DNA of 64,000 bases, from the NCBI GenBank assembly GCA_017434555.1, contig JAFRFB010000050.1, positions 1 through 64,000 of the forward strand. Reading direction: 5' to 3'. Below are positions 26,852-36,706 of the stretch, in pieces. Every line of letters starts with the position of its first letter. The first letter of the stretch is position 1. The DNA comes from Methanobrevibacter sp. GTDB lineage: Archaea; Methanobacteriota; Methanobacteria; Methanobacteriales; Methanobacteriaceae. The position numbers were made by a program, and so were the translations under genes. The notes beneath the pieces were generated by a model that saw only the letters and a list, made by a program, of their open reading frames with translations, ran no database searches and was not told where the DNA came from.

Positions 26852-27694
26852 TTAAAATGACCCTATTGCAAATGAAACAAATGCTATAATCATTCCGATT
26901 TTTAAAAATTTTGAAGTTTTACCAGCAGTTTCAACGTCCTGATTTTTAACAAGTAAAATTCCTGAATAAATGAATATAATCACTGCAATTGCAATTATAA
27001 TTAGATAGAATATATTGAATATGTGCTGGAAGTATAATAGCGGACATAAAATACAGTCCAGAATAATTAGAATGAATGTGATTGCAGCTGATATTTTGGT
27101 ACCGTAAAGAATTGGAAAAGTTTTAGCGCCTTCAGCTTTATCTCCTTCAATGTCTTCAATGTCTTTTGTTATTTCACGGGCTGTTGTCATTACAAATGCA
27201 AAAAATCCTAAAAATGTTGAAGTATAAATCATTTCAGGCGTTCCGATTGAAAATCCTCCGAAGGTAAAGCATAATCCTGTCATAAATCCGACAGTCAGAT
27301 TACCGATTAAGGGTGTGGATTTTAGTTTGTATGCATATAAATAGAGAATAACGTCTGAAATCAGTACAATAATGAAAGGAATCCAGTTATTTGTTAAATA
27401 ACTTATTAAAAATCCGCATATTGTTCCGCCTAAAAATAATCCGTAGGCATAGTTTCTTGCTGTTTTAAGGCTGATTCGTCCTGAAGGAATTGGACGTTCT
27501 GGTTTATTAATCAAATCTATTTTATAATCGAAATAATCATTAATTACATTTCCTGCACTAATTTCAAATAAAACTGCCAACATTGCAAGTATTATTGGTA
27601 TTGAAATTGTATGTGATACAATCGCTACAAGTACAATAGCTATCATGGCCATTACAACATTTCCGGGCCTTAATATTTCAATATATGCATTCAT
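26852..27694 (-). CDS. UbiA-family digeranylgeranylglyceryl phosphate synthase
   Basis: A 280-residue prenyltransferase with about eight to nine membrane helices. The two Asp-rich motifs are NVINDYFDYKIDLINKPERP (about 49-68) and the second around REITKDIEDIEGDKAEGAKT. The RPIPSGRIS and EGAKTFP forms fit the enzyme that adds the second geranylgeranyl chain in archaeal ether lipid synthesis. Another UbiA prenyl acceptor cannot be ruled out. It diverges from the inositol phosphate synthase gene, also a lipid gene. Confidence 0.85.
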   Translation of the reverse strand: MNAYIEILRPGNVVMAMIAIVLVAIVSHTISIPIILAMLAVLFEISAGNVINDYFDYKIDLINKPERPIPSGRISLKTARNYAYGLFLGGTICGFLISYLTNNWIPFIIVLISDVILYLYAYKLKSTPLIGNLTVGFMTGLCFTFGGFSIGTPEMIYTSTFLGFFAFVMTTAREITKDIEDIEGDKAEGAKTFPILYGTKISAAITFILIILDCILCPLLYFQHIFNIFYLIIIAIAVIIFIYSGILLVKNQDVETAGKTSKFLKIGMIIAFVSFAIGSF

Positions 27695-27822
27695 TATTAT
27701 CCTCTTTCATTATTTTTTTTCTTTAATCTTGCAAACAATAATTATATAAACTATGTTAAGCAATACATATATTAGTATATTATTTATTTAATTTATATTA
27801 TTACTTTTTAGCTGGTGTTAAA

Positions 27823-28917
27823 TTGAACAAGATTAAAATTGCTATAGTCGGAATAGGTAACTGTGCAAGTTCACTTATTCAAGGAATTCATTATTATGAT
27901 GGTAAAAATCCCGAAGATGCAATAGGATTAATGCATTGGGATATCGGCGGCTATGAACCTAGTGACATTGAAGTTGTGGCTGCTTTTGATGTAGACAAAA
28001 GAAAAGTTGGAAAAACTATTGATGAAGCGATTTTTGCTAAACCTAACTGTACTACTGTCTTTCAAGAAGACATTCCTAAATATGAAGCAAAAGTCAGCAT
28101 GGGTCATGTCTTGGATGGTGTTGCAGAACACATGTCCAATTACGACGATGAATACACATTTGTTGTAAGTGATGAGGAACCTGTTGATGTTGTGGAAGTT
28201 TTAAAGCAGAGCGGTGCTGAAATACTCGTTAATTACTTGCCTGTCGGATCAGAAAAGGCTGCAAGATACTATGCACAGTGCGCACTTGATGCGGGTGTAG
28301 CTTATGTTAACTGTATGCCGGTATTCATTGTAAGTGATGATGAATGGGATGCTAAATTCAGAGAAAAAGGAATTCCTATTGTAGGTGATGATATTAAAGC
28401 TCAAATCGGTGCTACTATCACTCACAGGACACTAGCTAGTTTATTCATGGATAGGGGAGTTAAATTAGATAAAACCTATCAAATTAATACTGGTGGTAAT
28501 ACTGATTTCTTAAATATGCTTAATAGGGACAGATTGGATTCTAAAAAAGAATCAAAAACTGAAGCTGTTCAGTCTGTTTTAAAAGAAAGAATGGAAGATA
28601 GGGATATCCATATCGGACCAAGTGATTATGTCCCATGGCAAAACGATAATAAATTATGTTTCCTCAGAATGGAAGGACGTACCTTTGGTGATGTTCCAAT
28701 GAACATTGAACTCAGGTTAAGCGTTGAAGATTCACCTAATTCTGCAGGCTGTGTCATTGATGCAGTAAGATGCTGTAAAATAGGTTTGGAAAGAGGTATT
28801 GGTGGACAATTAACTTCTATTTCTTCTTACACTATGAAACATCCTCCAATCCAATATACTGATGATGAAGCATATGATAATGTTGAAAAATTCATTTCTG
28901 GCGATTTAGAAAGATAA
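27823..28917 (+). CDS. Inositol-3-phosphate synthase
   Basis: A 364-residue NAD-dependent enzyme that converts glucose 6-phosphate to myo-inositol 3-phosphate. It has the Rossmann motif IAIVGIGNCASSLIQG, NYLPVGSEKAARYYAQCALDAGVAYVNCMP, the metal site region VGDDIKAQIGATITHR, and NTGGNTDFLNML. The start is TTG at 27823 behind GGTG, as no ATG fits. In methanogens inositol goes into archaetidylinositol, which agrees with the neighbouring ether-lipid gene. Confidence 0.95.
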   Translation: MNKIKIAIVGIGNCASSLIQGIHYYDGKNPEDAIGLMHWDIGGYEPSDIEVVAAFDVDKRKVGKTIDEAIFAKPNCTTVFQEDIPKYEAKVSMGHVLDGVAEHMSNYDDEYTFVVSDEEPVDVVEVLKQSGAEILVNYLPVGSEKAARYYAQCALDAGVAYVNCMPVFIVSDDEWDAKFREKGIPIVGDDIKAQIGATITHRTLASLFMDRGVKLDKTYQINTGGNTDFLNMLNRDRLDSKKESKTEAVQSVLKERMEDRDIHIGPSDYVPWQNDNKLCFLRMEGRTFGDVPMNIELRLSVEDSPNSAGCVIDAVRCCKIGLERGIGGQLTSISSYTMKHPPIQYTDDEAYDNVEKFISGDLER

Positions 28918-29042
28918 TTTTTCAATTTTCTATTTTTTTTATTTTTTACAAATTTTTAAATATATGGGCATACATATATTAATACATAAGGAATGAAATT
29001 TGTTCATAATTTTTTATAAAAATTAAAAGAGGTGTTTAATAA

Positions 29043-30749
29043 ATGGCTAAAGTAAGATTTACTGAAACTGCACTTCGGGATGCCCACCAGTCCTTGCTTG
29101 CAACTAGGATGAGAACAAGGGATATGATTCCTATTGCTGAAGAAATGGATAAAATCGGTTATTTTTCTGTCGAAGCTTGGGGTGGAGCAACTTTTGATAC
29201 ATGTATCAGATATTTAAATGAAGATCCTTGGGAAAGATTAAGAAATTTAAAATCTGAATTCAATAAAACTCCTATTCAAATGCTTTTAAGAGGACAGAAT
29301 TTGGTAGGGTATAAACATTATCCTGATGACGTTGTAACTAAATTCGTTGAAAAATCCTATGAAAATGGAGTGGATATTTTTAGAGTCTTTGATGCTTTAA
29401 ATGATATTAGGAACATGGAAAAAGCTATTAAAGTAGCTAAAGACCAGGGAGCTCATGTTCAAGGTACTATTAGTTATACCATAAGTCCGGTTCATACTTT
29501 AGATGATTTCGTTGATTTAGCTAAAAATCTGGAAGCACTTGACTGTGATTCTGTAGCTATTAAAGATATGGCTGGTTTAATTACACCAACTGCTGCTTAT
29601 GAGTTAGTATCAAAATTAAAAGAAGAAACTGATTTGCTTGTGGATTTACACTGTCACTGTACAAGCGGTATGACTCCAATCAGTTATTACGCTGCCTGTC
29701 AGGCCGGTGTTGATATATTGGATACAGCAATTTCACCGCTATCATGGGGAACATCACAGCCACCTACTGAAAGTATGGTTGCAGCATTGCAGGGAACTCC
29801 TTATGATACTGGTTTGGACTTAAAAAAATTAACTAATATTAAAGAGTACTTTGACGATATTAAAGAGAAATATGCTACTATACTCGATCCTATTGCAGAA
29901 AGTATTGATGCTGACGTATTATTATACCAAATACCTGGTGGAATGCTCTCAAACCTTATTTCACAACTTAAAGAGCAAAATGCATTGGACAGGTATGATG
30001 ATGTGCTTGATGAGATGCCACGTGTCAGAAAAGATATGGGTTACCCTCCTCTTGTAACTCCAACAAGCCAAATTGTTGGAATTCAGGCAGTAATGAATGT
30101 TTTAGGTGGGGAAAGATATAAAACCGTATCCAATGAAGTAAAAGAGTACATGAAAGGTAATTACGGTAAACCTCCGGCACCAGTTGATCCTGAAATCTCT
30201 AAAAAAATCATTGGTGATGAAGAGGTAATTACCTGCAGGCCTGCTGATTTATTGGAACCTGAATTTGATAAATTCAAATCAGAAGGTATGGAAAAAGGAT
30301 TTGTCAAATCTGATGAAGATGCATTAACTTATGCGTTATATCCACCAATTGCTCCTAAATTCCTTAAAGGAGAAGCTGTTGAAGAAGAACTCAAAGCTCC
30401 ATCAATTGTCGATGATGAAATCGGTATTCCAACACAGTATAATGTTGAAGTTGATGGTGACGTATTTGAAGTCAAAATCATGCCTACCGGATTTATGGAA
30501 GTTGAAGAAACTGATAAAGGTCCATTCACTCCAGTTGAAGGTGGAGTATTCTCTTCAATGCAGGGTATGGTAATTAAATTAAATGTTAATGTTGGAGATA
30601 AAGTATCTGTCGGATCTACAATTGCAGTAATCGAAGCTATGAAAATGGAAAACGATATTCAGTCTGAAGTTGAAGGTGTCGTAAAAGAAATTTTCATAGA
30701 ACCTGGTGATGCTGTAAGTGTCGGCGATATCTTGATGGTTATCGAATAA
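29043..30749 (+). CDS. pycB: Pyruvate carboxylase subunit B
   Basis: A 568-residue protein. It starts with the carboxyltransferase barrel (TETALRDAHQSLLATRMRTRDM, then FRVFDALNDIRNM and AIKDMAGLITP) and ends with a biotinyl domain whose lysine lies in IEAMKMENDI (about 30 residues from the end). An acidic linker region joins them. With subunit A (biotin carboxylase, not in this window) it makes oxaloacetate from pyruvate, feeding the branch completed here by fumarase and the Kor enzyme. An AGGTG-type site precedes the ATG. Confidence 0.93.
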   Translation: MAKVRFTETALRDAHQSLLATRMRTRDMIPIAEEMDKIGYFSVEAWGGATFDTCIRYLNEDPWERLRNLKSEFNKTPIQMLLRGQNLVGYKHYPDDVVTKFVEKSYENGVDIFRVFDALNDIRNMEKAIKVAKDQGAHVQGTISYTISPVHTLDDFVDLAKNLEALDCDSVAIKDMAGLITPTAAYELVSKLKEETDLLVDLHCHCTSGMTPISYYAACQAGVDILDTAISPLSWGTSQPPTESMVAALQGTPYDTGLDLKKLTNIKEYFDDIKEKYATILDPIAESIDADVLLYQIPGGMLSNLISQLKEQNALDRYDDVLDEMPRVRKDMGYPPLVTPTSQIVGIQAVMNVLGGERYKTVSNEVKEYMKGNYGKPPAPVDPEISKKIIGDEEVITCRPADLLEPEFDKFKSEGMEKGFVKSDEDALTYALYPPIAPKFLKGEAVEEELKAPSIVDDEIGIPTQYNVEVDGDVFEVKIMPTGFMEVEETDKGPFTPVEGGVFSSMQGMVIKLNVNVGDKVSVGSTIAVIEAMKMENDIQSEVEGVVKEIFIEPGDAVSVGDILMVIE

Positions 30750-30907
30750 AGATAACCTTATTTTACTTTTTTTTAATAATTTTTTTAAAATGTTTTCAAA
30801 ATCACGAACATTTTTCAACTTTTAGGTATGTTTAAATATTCATTTTTATATACTATTATTGTCGAAGTTTTTAAAAAAACTTTGAATACAATATAGGAGA
30901 CAAAAAG

Positions 30908-31678
30908 ATGAAAAACTACTTTGACATTAAAGATAAAGTTGCTCTTGTCACTGGAGCATCTTCCGGTCTTGGTTGGCAAATTGCTCAAGCATACGCTAGT
31001 CAAGGAGCTAAATTAGCATTATTTGCTAGAAGAGAAGAAAGACTTCAAGAAAACAAAAAACAATTAGAAGACGAATATGGTGTAGAAGTAATGTATGCTG
31101 TAACAGATGTCGGAGATCCAGAAAATATCGCTGAATCTGTTAAAAAAGTAGTGGATCATTTTGGAAGAATCGATATCCTAGTAACTGCTGCTGGTATGGG
31201 AAATAACAAACCTGTTGTCGACCAAAGTGCTGATGAATGGGATAGACACATCAAAATTGATTTAAGTGGTGTTTACTACACTTGTGCTGAAGTAGGTAAA
31301 GTAATGATTGAACAAAACTACGGAAAAATCATTAACATTGGTTCAATCCACTCTCGTGTAATCTTCCCTGGTGGAGGAATTTCCGCATACTCCTCAGCAA
31401 AAGGTGGAGTAATGAATTTAACTAAAAACTTAGCTGTTGAATGGGCTAAATATAATATTACCGTTAACGCAATTGGTCCTGCAGTATTTGCAACTGAATT
31501 AACCACTGAAAGTATTGAAATGGAAGGATTCATGGACTTAATTGCTGCATATTGTCCAATGCAAAGACTTGGTGAACCTGGTGAACTCGACGGTCTTGCA
31601 ATTTATTTAGCATCAGATGCTTCAAGCTTCTGTACAGGTCAGTTAATCTGTGTAGATGGTGGTTGGACAGCTATTTAA
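30908..31678 (+). CDS. SDR-family NAD(P)-dependent oxidoreductase
   Basis: A 256-residue classical short-chain dehydrogenase: cofactor motif TGASSGLGWQIA (about 15-26), TAAGMGNNKP, catalytic Ser near NIGSIHS, and YSSAKGG with the Tyr and Lys. It resembles gluconate 5-dehydrogenase and 3-oxoacyl-reductase types; the substrate is not clear. The 5' region has a TATA box near 30846 and an inverted AAGTTTTT/AAAAACTT repeat near 30867. Codons are regular, suggesting good expression. Confidence 0.85.
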   Translation: MKNYFDIKDKVALVTGASSGLGWQIAQAYASQGAKLALFARREERLQENKKQLEDEYGVEVMYAVTDVGDPENIAESVKKVVDHFGRIDILVTAAGMGNNKPVVDQSADEWDRHIKIDLSGVYYTCAEVGKVMIEQNYGKIINIGSIHSRVIFPGGGISAYSSAKGGVMNLTKNLAVEWAKYNITVNAIGPAVFATELTTESIEMEGFMDLIAAYCPMQRLGEPGELDGLAIYLASDASSFCTGQLICVDGGWTAI

Positions 31679-31698
31679 GTGTAATTTTTAATTACACT
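31678..31698. terminator. Bidirectional terminator after the SDR gene
   Basis: AGTGTAATT pairs perfectly with AATTACACT around TTT, followed by a long T run. It starts at the SDR stop codon and lies 9 nt from the convergent queC stop. Confidence 0.75.
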
Positions 31699-31706
31699 TC
31701 TTTTTT

Positions 31707-32384
31707 TTATTTTTCATAAACTGTTAAATCTTTTATTTCTGCTTTTTTAAATCCTCTTTTACGTCTCATGCAACTTTCACAAACGCCGCAATGCTTTTCT
31801 CTTCCTTTGTAACATGAATAACTTAATTCCATTGGAGCATTAACTTCATAGCCTAACTTGACAATTTCATCTTTATCCAAATCAATAGCAGGGGCTTTTA
31901 TTTCTATATCTATTGGTGAACCAACTTTAAACAATTCATTGAAACTTTCCAGGAATTCTTTTGAATTGTCGGGAAATGTGTTTGCCTCTTCCTTGTCCCA
32001 GCCAACTATAATAATTTCTGCTCCAATGCTTTCGGCATATGATGCGGCAATGGATGTAAAGACAGTATTTCTTGCAGGAACCCAAACACTACTTGCACTT
32101 TCAGCAGATTTTTCAGCATCATCCAAATCTTTCAAATCAATTTCGGGAATTTCTTCTGAGGTATTTAAACTGGAGGTACTGATATCTGCCAGCCAATCCA
32201 AATCAATAACATGGTGTTTAAAGCCCATTTTTTCACATATTTCACGGGATGCTTTTAATTCCTGGTTAAATCCTTTCTGACCATAATTGAATGTTATTGC
32301 ATGAATTTCATAATCTTTGGCATAAACGCTTGTTGCAACGGTACAGTCAAGGCCTCCGGAAAATACGGCTATTGCCTTTTTCAT
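31707..32384 (-). CDS. queC: 7-cyano-7-deazaguanine synthase QueC
   Basis: A 225-residue PP-loop ATPase that converts 7-carboxy-7-deazaguanine to preQ0, which in archaea leads to archaeosine in tRNA. It has FSGGLDCTVATSVYA near the N-terminus (the more common form has SGGxDST) and a C-terminal zinc site CYKGREKHCGVCESC. The start overlaps the larC stop as ATGA, so the two are translationally coupled. Confidence 0.93.
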   Translation of the reverse strand: MKKAIAVFSGGLDCTVATSVYAKDYEIHAITFNYGQKGFNQELKASREICEKMGFKHHVIDLDWLADISTSSLNTSEEIPEIDLKDLDDAEKSAESASSVWVPARNTVFTSIAASYAESIGAEIIIVGWDKEEANTFPDNSKEFLESFNELFKVGSPIDIEIKAPAIDLDKDEIVKLGYEVNAPMELSYSCYKGREKHCGVCESCMRRKRGFKKAEIKDLTVYEK

Positions 32385-33550
32385 TTTATCAGCTCTTTCA
32401 CTTTTCTTAAACTTAGTCCGCTTTCAGAAGCTATTTTTTTCAAATCTTCGTATTCAGGCCTTTTTGAAATTACCTCTCCATTAACGTAACCTATTTTAAA
32501 TGTGACTTCATAATTTTTTCCTTCTATTTCATAGCTTTTTTTAACAAATTCCCTTTTGGACAGTCCTCTGTGAATGTTTGGTGTTATTCTGATACCTAAA
32601 CTTCCGGTTTCCTTAAATATCAGGTTAACTAATTCGTCACGTTTGCTTTTTTTGGAAATAACTTTCAATAAACTGCCCTGACGATTTTTCTTCATTATGA
32701 TTGGAGTTATTGACACGTCAGATGCTCCTGCATTAAGCAGCATGTCAAATAAATAACCGATTTCCTCGCCGGTTAAATGGTCGATATTTGTTTCAATAAC
32801 GTCTATTTCATCACTTTCATTAATGTCGGATGATTTGATTATTCTTAAAACATTAGGATGCTTGAAGTCTTTACTTCCTGCACCGTAGGCCACTTCATCC
32901 ATTTTAACCGGAGGAATGAATTCTTTTATCTCATCACAGAGTTCCGCATATATTGCACAACCGGTTGGTGTTGCAAGTTCGCTTGAAACAGGTCCTCCTT
33001 TAAAATTCAGGTCTTTGAGAATCTCTAGAACTGCAGGCACAGGCACCGGAAGGATTCCGTGTGAGGTTTTTACACGACCTCCTCCAACAGATATTGGAAG
33101 GCCTATAATTTTATGTTCATCTAGATTCAGGGAGTAATATGCCCAGACTGAGCCGATTACATCTGCCACTGCATCGCTTGCACCGACTTCATGGAAGTGT
33201 ATTTCATCTAAATTTTTGCCATGGACTTTTGACTCTGCAAGAGCTATTCTTTTAAATATATTTAGGGATGTTTTTTTAACATCTTCATCTAAATCTAGCC
33301 CATTTATTTCATCGACTAATTCATTATAATGAACATGACTTTTTTTATCAAGCATTTCAACATGGCAATACATAGCATCAATACCATTTTTGTTAATTTT
33401 ATCAAAGTTTACTTCAATTTTTCCAATGATATCTGCTGATTTTTCCATTATTTCTTTCAGTTTATTTTCATCGGCACCCAAATCAACCAATGCACCAATT
33501 ATCATGTTTCCGGATATGCCGCTAGCTTGCGGATCAATAATGATTGTCAT
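32381..33550 (-). CDS. larC: LarC-family nickel insertion protein
   Basis: A 389-residue protein of the family formerly DUF111, starting DPQASGISGNMIIGALVDLGA and with HVHYNELVDEI, HFHEVGASDAVADVIG and TPTGCAIYAEL. LarC inserts nickel into the pincer cofactor of lactate racemase. No LarA, LarB or LarE gene is in the window, so which enzyme it serves here is open. It forms an operon with queC through a 4-nt overlap. Confidence 0.9.
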   Translation of the reverse strand: MTIIIDPQASGISGNMIIGALVDLGADENKLKEIMEKSADIIGKIEVNFDKINKNGIDAMYCHVEMLDKKSHVHYNELVDEINGLDLDEDVKKTSLNIFKRIALAESKVHGKNLDEIHFHEVGASDAVADVIGSVWAYYSLNLDEHKIIGLPISVGGGRVKTSHGILPVPVPAVLEILKDLNFKGGPVSSELATPTGCAIYAELCDEIKEFIPPVKMDEVAYGAGSKDFKHPNVLRIIKSSDINESDEIDVIETNIDHLTGEEIGYLFDMLLNAGASDVSITPIIMKKNRQGSLLKVISKKSKRDELVNLIFKETGSLGIRITPNIHRGLSKREFVKKSYEIEGKNYEVTFKIGYVNGEVISKRPEYEDLKKIASESGLSLRKVKELIK

Positions 33551-33633
33551 AAAATTACTTCCAAATAAATTTCTTCCATATAAACATTTAATAATAGTTT
33601 TGTTTAAATAGTATTAATAGTATTGGTGATTTG

Positions 33634-34320
33634 ATGTTATTTGATGATGCAACTTTTAGGGACTTGCTGTATACGATGATTATTGTAAAATCCGAAAAAG
33701 ATGCCAATTATCAAGAAAAATTATTTAACATAGATTTCATTGATTTAGAAAATTTTGAAGAAGAATTTGAAAATATTTCTGTTGAAAGGGAAGTTAATGC
33801 AATGTTGATGTTCCCTTATCTTGATTATACTCGAGGGTTTTCATTTTTGCTTGTAACAACCGGACTAATCGAAAATGATAAGGTAACTCTTTATGAGCGC
33901 CCTAACTTCGACACATTTCAAATTGTTAGAAAAGACAACCTGAAAGATAAGGAATTCTTCTATCTAAATGATTTATTGATTAATGATGATTTTGATTTGG
34001 AATATTATATGAGTTACGCAATAAATCAGACTGAAACTTATAGGAAAAATCAGGAAGTGGAAATATTAAGGGCATTTTCAGAAATAGATTCATGCAGAAA
34101 TGAAGATTTTCCTGATGATTTCTTAACATATTTCTTCAAAGAAGGTTTGAATCCTGAAGGTATGTGGGTTAGAGGAATCGAGCTAAAAAAAGACCATATT
34201 TTAGCCGAATTGCTTAACCAGCCCAGCCAAGACTTCGGCATTAACGCCGGAGATATCATTAAAGTTATAGTATATGAGGATGAATTAGGTGAAATATCCT
34301 GTATTGCAGATTTGAGGTGA
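33634..34320 (+). CDS. Protein of unknown function next to cobamide genes
   Basis: A 228-residue acidic soluble protein; no domain recognised. ATG 33634 is taken rather than the TTG before it because GGTGAT lies 6 nt upstream. The C-terminal part (about 165-228, with WVRGIELKKDHILAELL and AGDIIKVIVY) looks like a compact beta domain. It is followed by the CobZ-like gene after 4 nt and CobS after 3 nt, so it is probably in a cobamide operon. Confidence 0.6.
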   Translation: MLFDDATFRDLLYTMIIVKSEKDANYQEKLFNIDFIDLENFEEEFENISVEREVNAMLMFPYLDYTRGFSFLLVTTGLIENDKVTLYERPNFDTFQIVRKDNLKDKEFFYLNDLLINDDFDLEYYMSYAINQTETYRKNQEVEILRAFSEIDSCRNEDFPDDFLTYFFKEGLNPEGMWVRGIELKKDHILAELLNQPSQDFGINAGDIIKVIVYEDELGEISCIADLR

Positions 34321-34324
34321 AAGA

Positions 34325-35368
34325 ATGGATAGGGTAAATGTTATTGAAAAAGACTATGCGGTTTTTATTAATAATCCGAATCATTTTTTAGCTATTAGTG
34401 ACTTAACGGACAGTGACGGAATTAATATAGTTGAAAATGTGAACATTATTAAATCAAACAAGGGTCCCAAAGTAAGAAAGGAATCAATTAATCAGGAAAA
34501 AAGACAGTATATTGCTCAGGAAACAGATTCCCTAAATTATTTTAGAAAATCCTATGGGGATATTGTTTTATACACATTTCTGGAAAATGATGTTATTATT
34601 CAGGATTTCACAGGCAATTTGCAGGTTGCCAATTCACCTAAAGGTTTTGAAGATGCAAAAATTAATATAAGTCATGTTATTTACATTAAAAAAATCTTAT
34701 CTAAAAAAGATTTGCTTAAAATTTATAAACTCATATCAAAAATCAAGGCAAAATATCTTGCAAGTAAAAATTTACCTATCCATATAAGCAATATTTTAAA
34801 TAATGACGATTTTCTGGCAGTATTATCTGATGTTCCGAAAAACGATGAACATGAATTTGAAGAAGATGATTTCGATGAATTAAATATAAAAAATGCAATT
34901 GAAGATTCATTGGATGAAGCCTTTAAAAGATTCGATTTGACATTCGGTATTCTTGATTACTTTGTTTCTAAAGGTATTTTAATCGGCGATTTGGTTGAAG
35001 CGGGTATGGAACTGATTCACAATGCCGATACATTAAATGAATTGGAAAAAAAATTGGAAGCCCAGATTTTTAAGTCACTGGAAGACATTAATGTAATTAC
35101 CCTATTGATGGTTGCAATAAGAACAGAACAGGATTTCACACACAACAGGATTCGTGAATTGGCCGATAAGGATGAATCTTCCATATTATATGCAGATGAA
35201 ATTTTAGGCCTCTCGGTAGCAAATCAGATCGGTGGAACAAAAGCAACATTTAATTTCAATCAGTATTATAATCTTAAACCAGGAATACTCTATGGTCTTC
35301 CTCCAATATTAAATGATGTCTTTGCCGGTTTTATCGCAGGATGTGTATCAAAAGTATTAGAGGAATAA
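34325..35368 (+). CDS. CobZ-like alpha-ribazole phosphatase (PgpA family) with an unknown N-terminal domain
   Basis: The C-terminal 145 residues resemble the PgpA/CobZ family: an N-terminal helix set FDLTFGILDYFVSKGI, the acidic YADEILGLSVANQIGGTKATF and the end LPPILNDVFAGFIAG. CobZ in methanogens removes phosphate from alpha-ribazole 5'-phosphate in the last steps of cobamide synthesis, which fits the neighbouring cobS. The first about 200 residues are not recognised; they do not show the CbiZ amidohydrolase motifs seen in fused CbiS proteins. Confidence 0.65.
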   Translation: MDRVNVIEKDYAVFINNPNHFLAISDLTDSDGINIVENVNIIKSNKGPKVRKESINQEKRQYIAQETDSLNYFRKSYGDIVLYTFLENDVIIQDFTGNLQVANSPKGFEDAKINISHVIYIKKILSKKDLLKIYKLISKIKAKYLASKNLPIHISNILNNDDFLAVLSDVPKNDEHEFEEDDFDELNIKNAIEDSLDEAFKRFDLTFGILDYFVSKGILIGDLVEAGMELIHNADTLNELEKKLEAQIFKSLEDINVITLLMVAIRTEQDFTHNRIRELADKDESSILYADEILGLSVANQIGGTKATFNFNQYYNLKPGILYGLPPILNDVFAGFIAGCVSKVLEE

Positions 35369-35371
35369 AAA

Positions 35372-36154
35372 ATGGAACATGATGATTATTTCAAGGAGGA
35401 AGGATTTTCTCCGGTCAAATCTCTTTTAGGTTTGTTAACATTTTCAACAATCCTTCCGATTAACGTATTTACATCAATTGAATACATGACACGCTTAGTC
35501 TGGTGCTGGCCATTTATTCATTTATTTATCGGGGCTTTAGCAGCTCTTTGCGGATTTTTATGTGCAAACATCCTACATTTGAATGCATTTTTTACAGCAG
35601 TCATTGTTTATGCATTTTTGATGTTAATTACAGGATATAATCATCTTGACGGTGTAATGGACATGGCAGATGGTGTCATGGTTCATGGAACGCCTGAAAA
35701 GAAAATCAGTGTTGTTAAGGACTCATCTGTCGGAGCTGGAGGTATAGCAACATTATTTTTGGTGGCCAGCCTAACAATTGCCGGAATAAATAATATTTTG
35801 GATTATAATTTTATCATGGGAATAGTTATTTGTGAAATGGTGGCTAAAATATCACTTCTTTCAACAGCACTAACTTCAAAACCCTTAACTCCTGGAATCG
35901 GCAGTTATTTTATATTGTCAACAAATTCCTTTAACTATACATTGTCAATAGTAATTGTAGGTATCATTGCCTTTTTATTGGGTGGTGCAGTTGGCCTTAT
36001 TGGTCTTTTGGGAGCGGTCGTTTCCGGATTTTTAATATCTCAAATTGCAAAAAGAAACTTTGGCGTTGCAAATGGTGATGTATTGGGGATGAGTAATGAA
36101 GTTGGAAGATTAATGGCCTTGCTTTTCATGTCAATAGCCCTATATTTTTTATAA
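35372..36154 (+). CDS. cobS: Adenosylcobinamide-GDP ribazoletransferase CobS
   Basis: A 260-residue membrane enzyme joining adenosylcobinamide-GDP with alpha-ribazole to form the cobamide. It has about six membrane helices, the Asp-rich NHLDGVMDMADGVMVHGTPEKK and SVGAGGIATLF. It overlaps the operon of the CobZ-like gene (3-nt gap) and is followed 12 nt later by the Trm56 gene. Methanogens need cobamides for methyl-H4MPT:CoM methyltransferase. Confidence 0.93.
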   Translation: MEHDDYFKEEGFSPVKSLLGLLTFSTILPINVFTSIEYMTRLVWCWPFIHLFIGALAALCGFLCANILHLNAFFTAVIVYAFLMLITGYNHLDGVMDMADGVMVHGTPEKKISVVKDSSVGAGGIATLFLVASLTIAGINNILDYNFIMGIVICEMVAKISLLSTALTSKPLTPGIGSYFILSTNSFNYTLSIVIVGIIAFLLGGAVGLIGLLGAVVSGFLISQIAKRNFGVANGDVLGMSNEVGRLMALLFMSIALYFL

Positions 36155-36166
36155 TTTGGTGATAAG

Positions 36167-36706
36167 ATGAATGTTAATGTATTAAGATTAGATCATAGAT
36201 TAAAAAGAGATACTCGTATTACAACTCACGTATGTTTAACTGCCCGTGCATTCGGAGCAAGCAAAATCTACCTTGCAGGTGAAAAAGACAACAAACTGAT
36301 GGACAATGTACGCGATACTTCAAAAAGATTCGGCGGTAACTTTGAAATAGAACACACTGATTCTTATATGGGCATTATCAATAAATGGAAAAATAACGGC
36401 GGAAAAGTAGTTCACCTGACAATGTACGGTTCACAGGCCCATGAAGTTGCTCCTGAAATTAGAGAAGACGGAAGCGATATATTAATCATTGTTGGAGGTT
36501 CAAAAGTTCCGGGAAAGGTTTATAAGGCCGCTGACTGGAATGTGTCAGTTACAACACAGCCTCATTCTGAAGTTTCATCTTTGGCTGTTTTCCAGCACTT
36601 ATTGATGGACGGAAAGGAATTCGACTTGGAATTTGAAAACCCTGTATTGGAAGTTATTCCCACAGCACATGGAAAAAACGTCAATATCCATGATGAAAAC
36701 CGCTAG
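36167..36706 (+). CDS. tRNA (cytidine-56 2'-O)-methyltransferase Trm56
   Basis: A 179-residue SPOUT methyltransferase found only in archaea, methylating the 2'-O of C56 in the T loop. It starts VNVLRLDHRLKRDTRITTHV, and has the knot region ILIIVGGSKVPGKVYKAADWNVSV and QPHSEVSSLAVFQHL. The gene ends 4 nt inside the convergent DUF763 gene, so the two stops overlap. Confidence 0.92.
   Translation: MNVNVLRLDHRLKRDTRITTHVCLTARAFGASKIYLAGEKDNKLMDNVRDTSKRFGGNFEIEHTDSYMGIINKWKNNGGKVVHLTMYGSQAHEVAPEIREDGSDILIIVGGSKVPGKVYKAADWNVSVTTQPHSEVSSLAVFQHLLMDGKEFDLEFENPVLEVIPTAHGKNVNIHDENR

Noticed and set aside
34325-34930. CbiZ amidohydrolase domain fused to CobZ (as in CbiS)
   Set aside because: The N-terminal part shows none of the CbiZ motifs I would expect; left as an unassigned domain.
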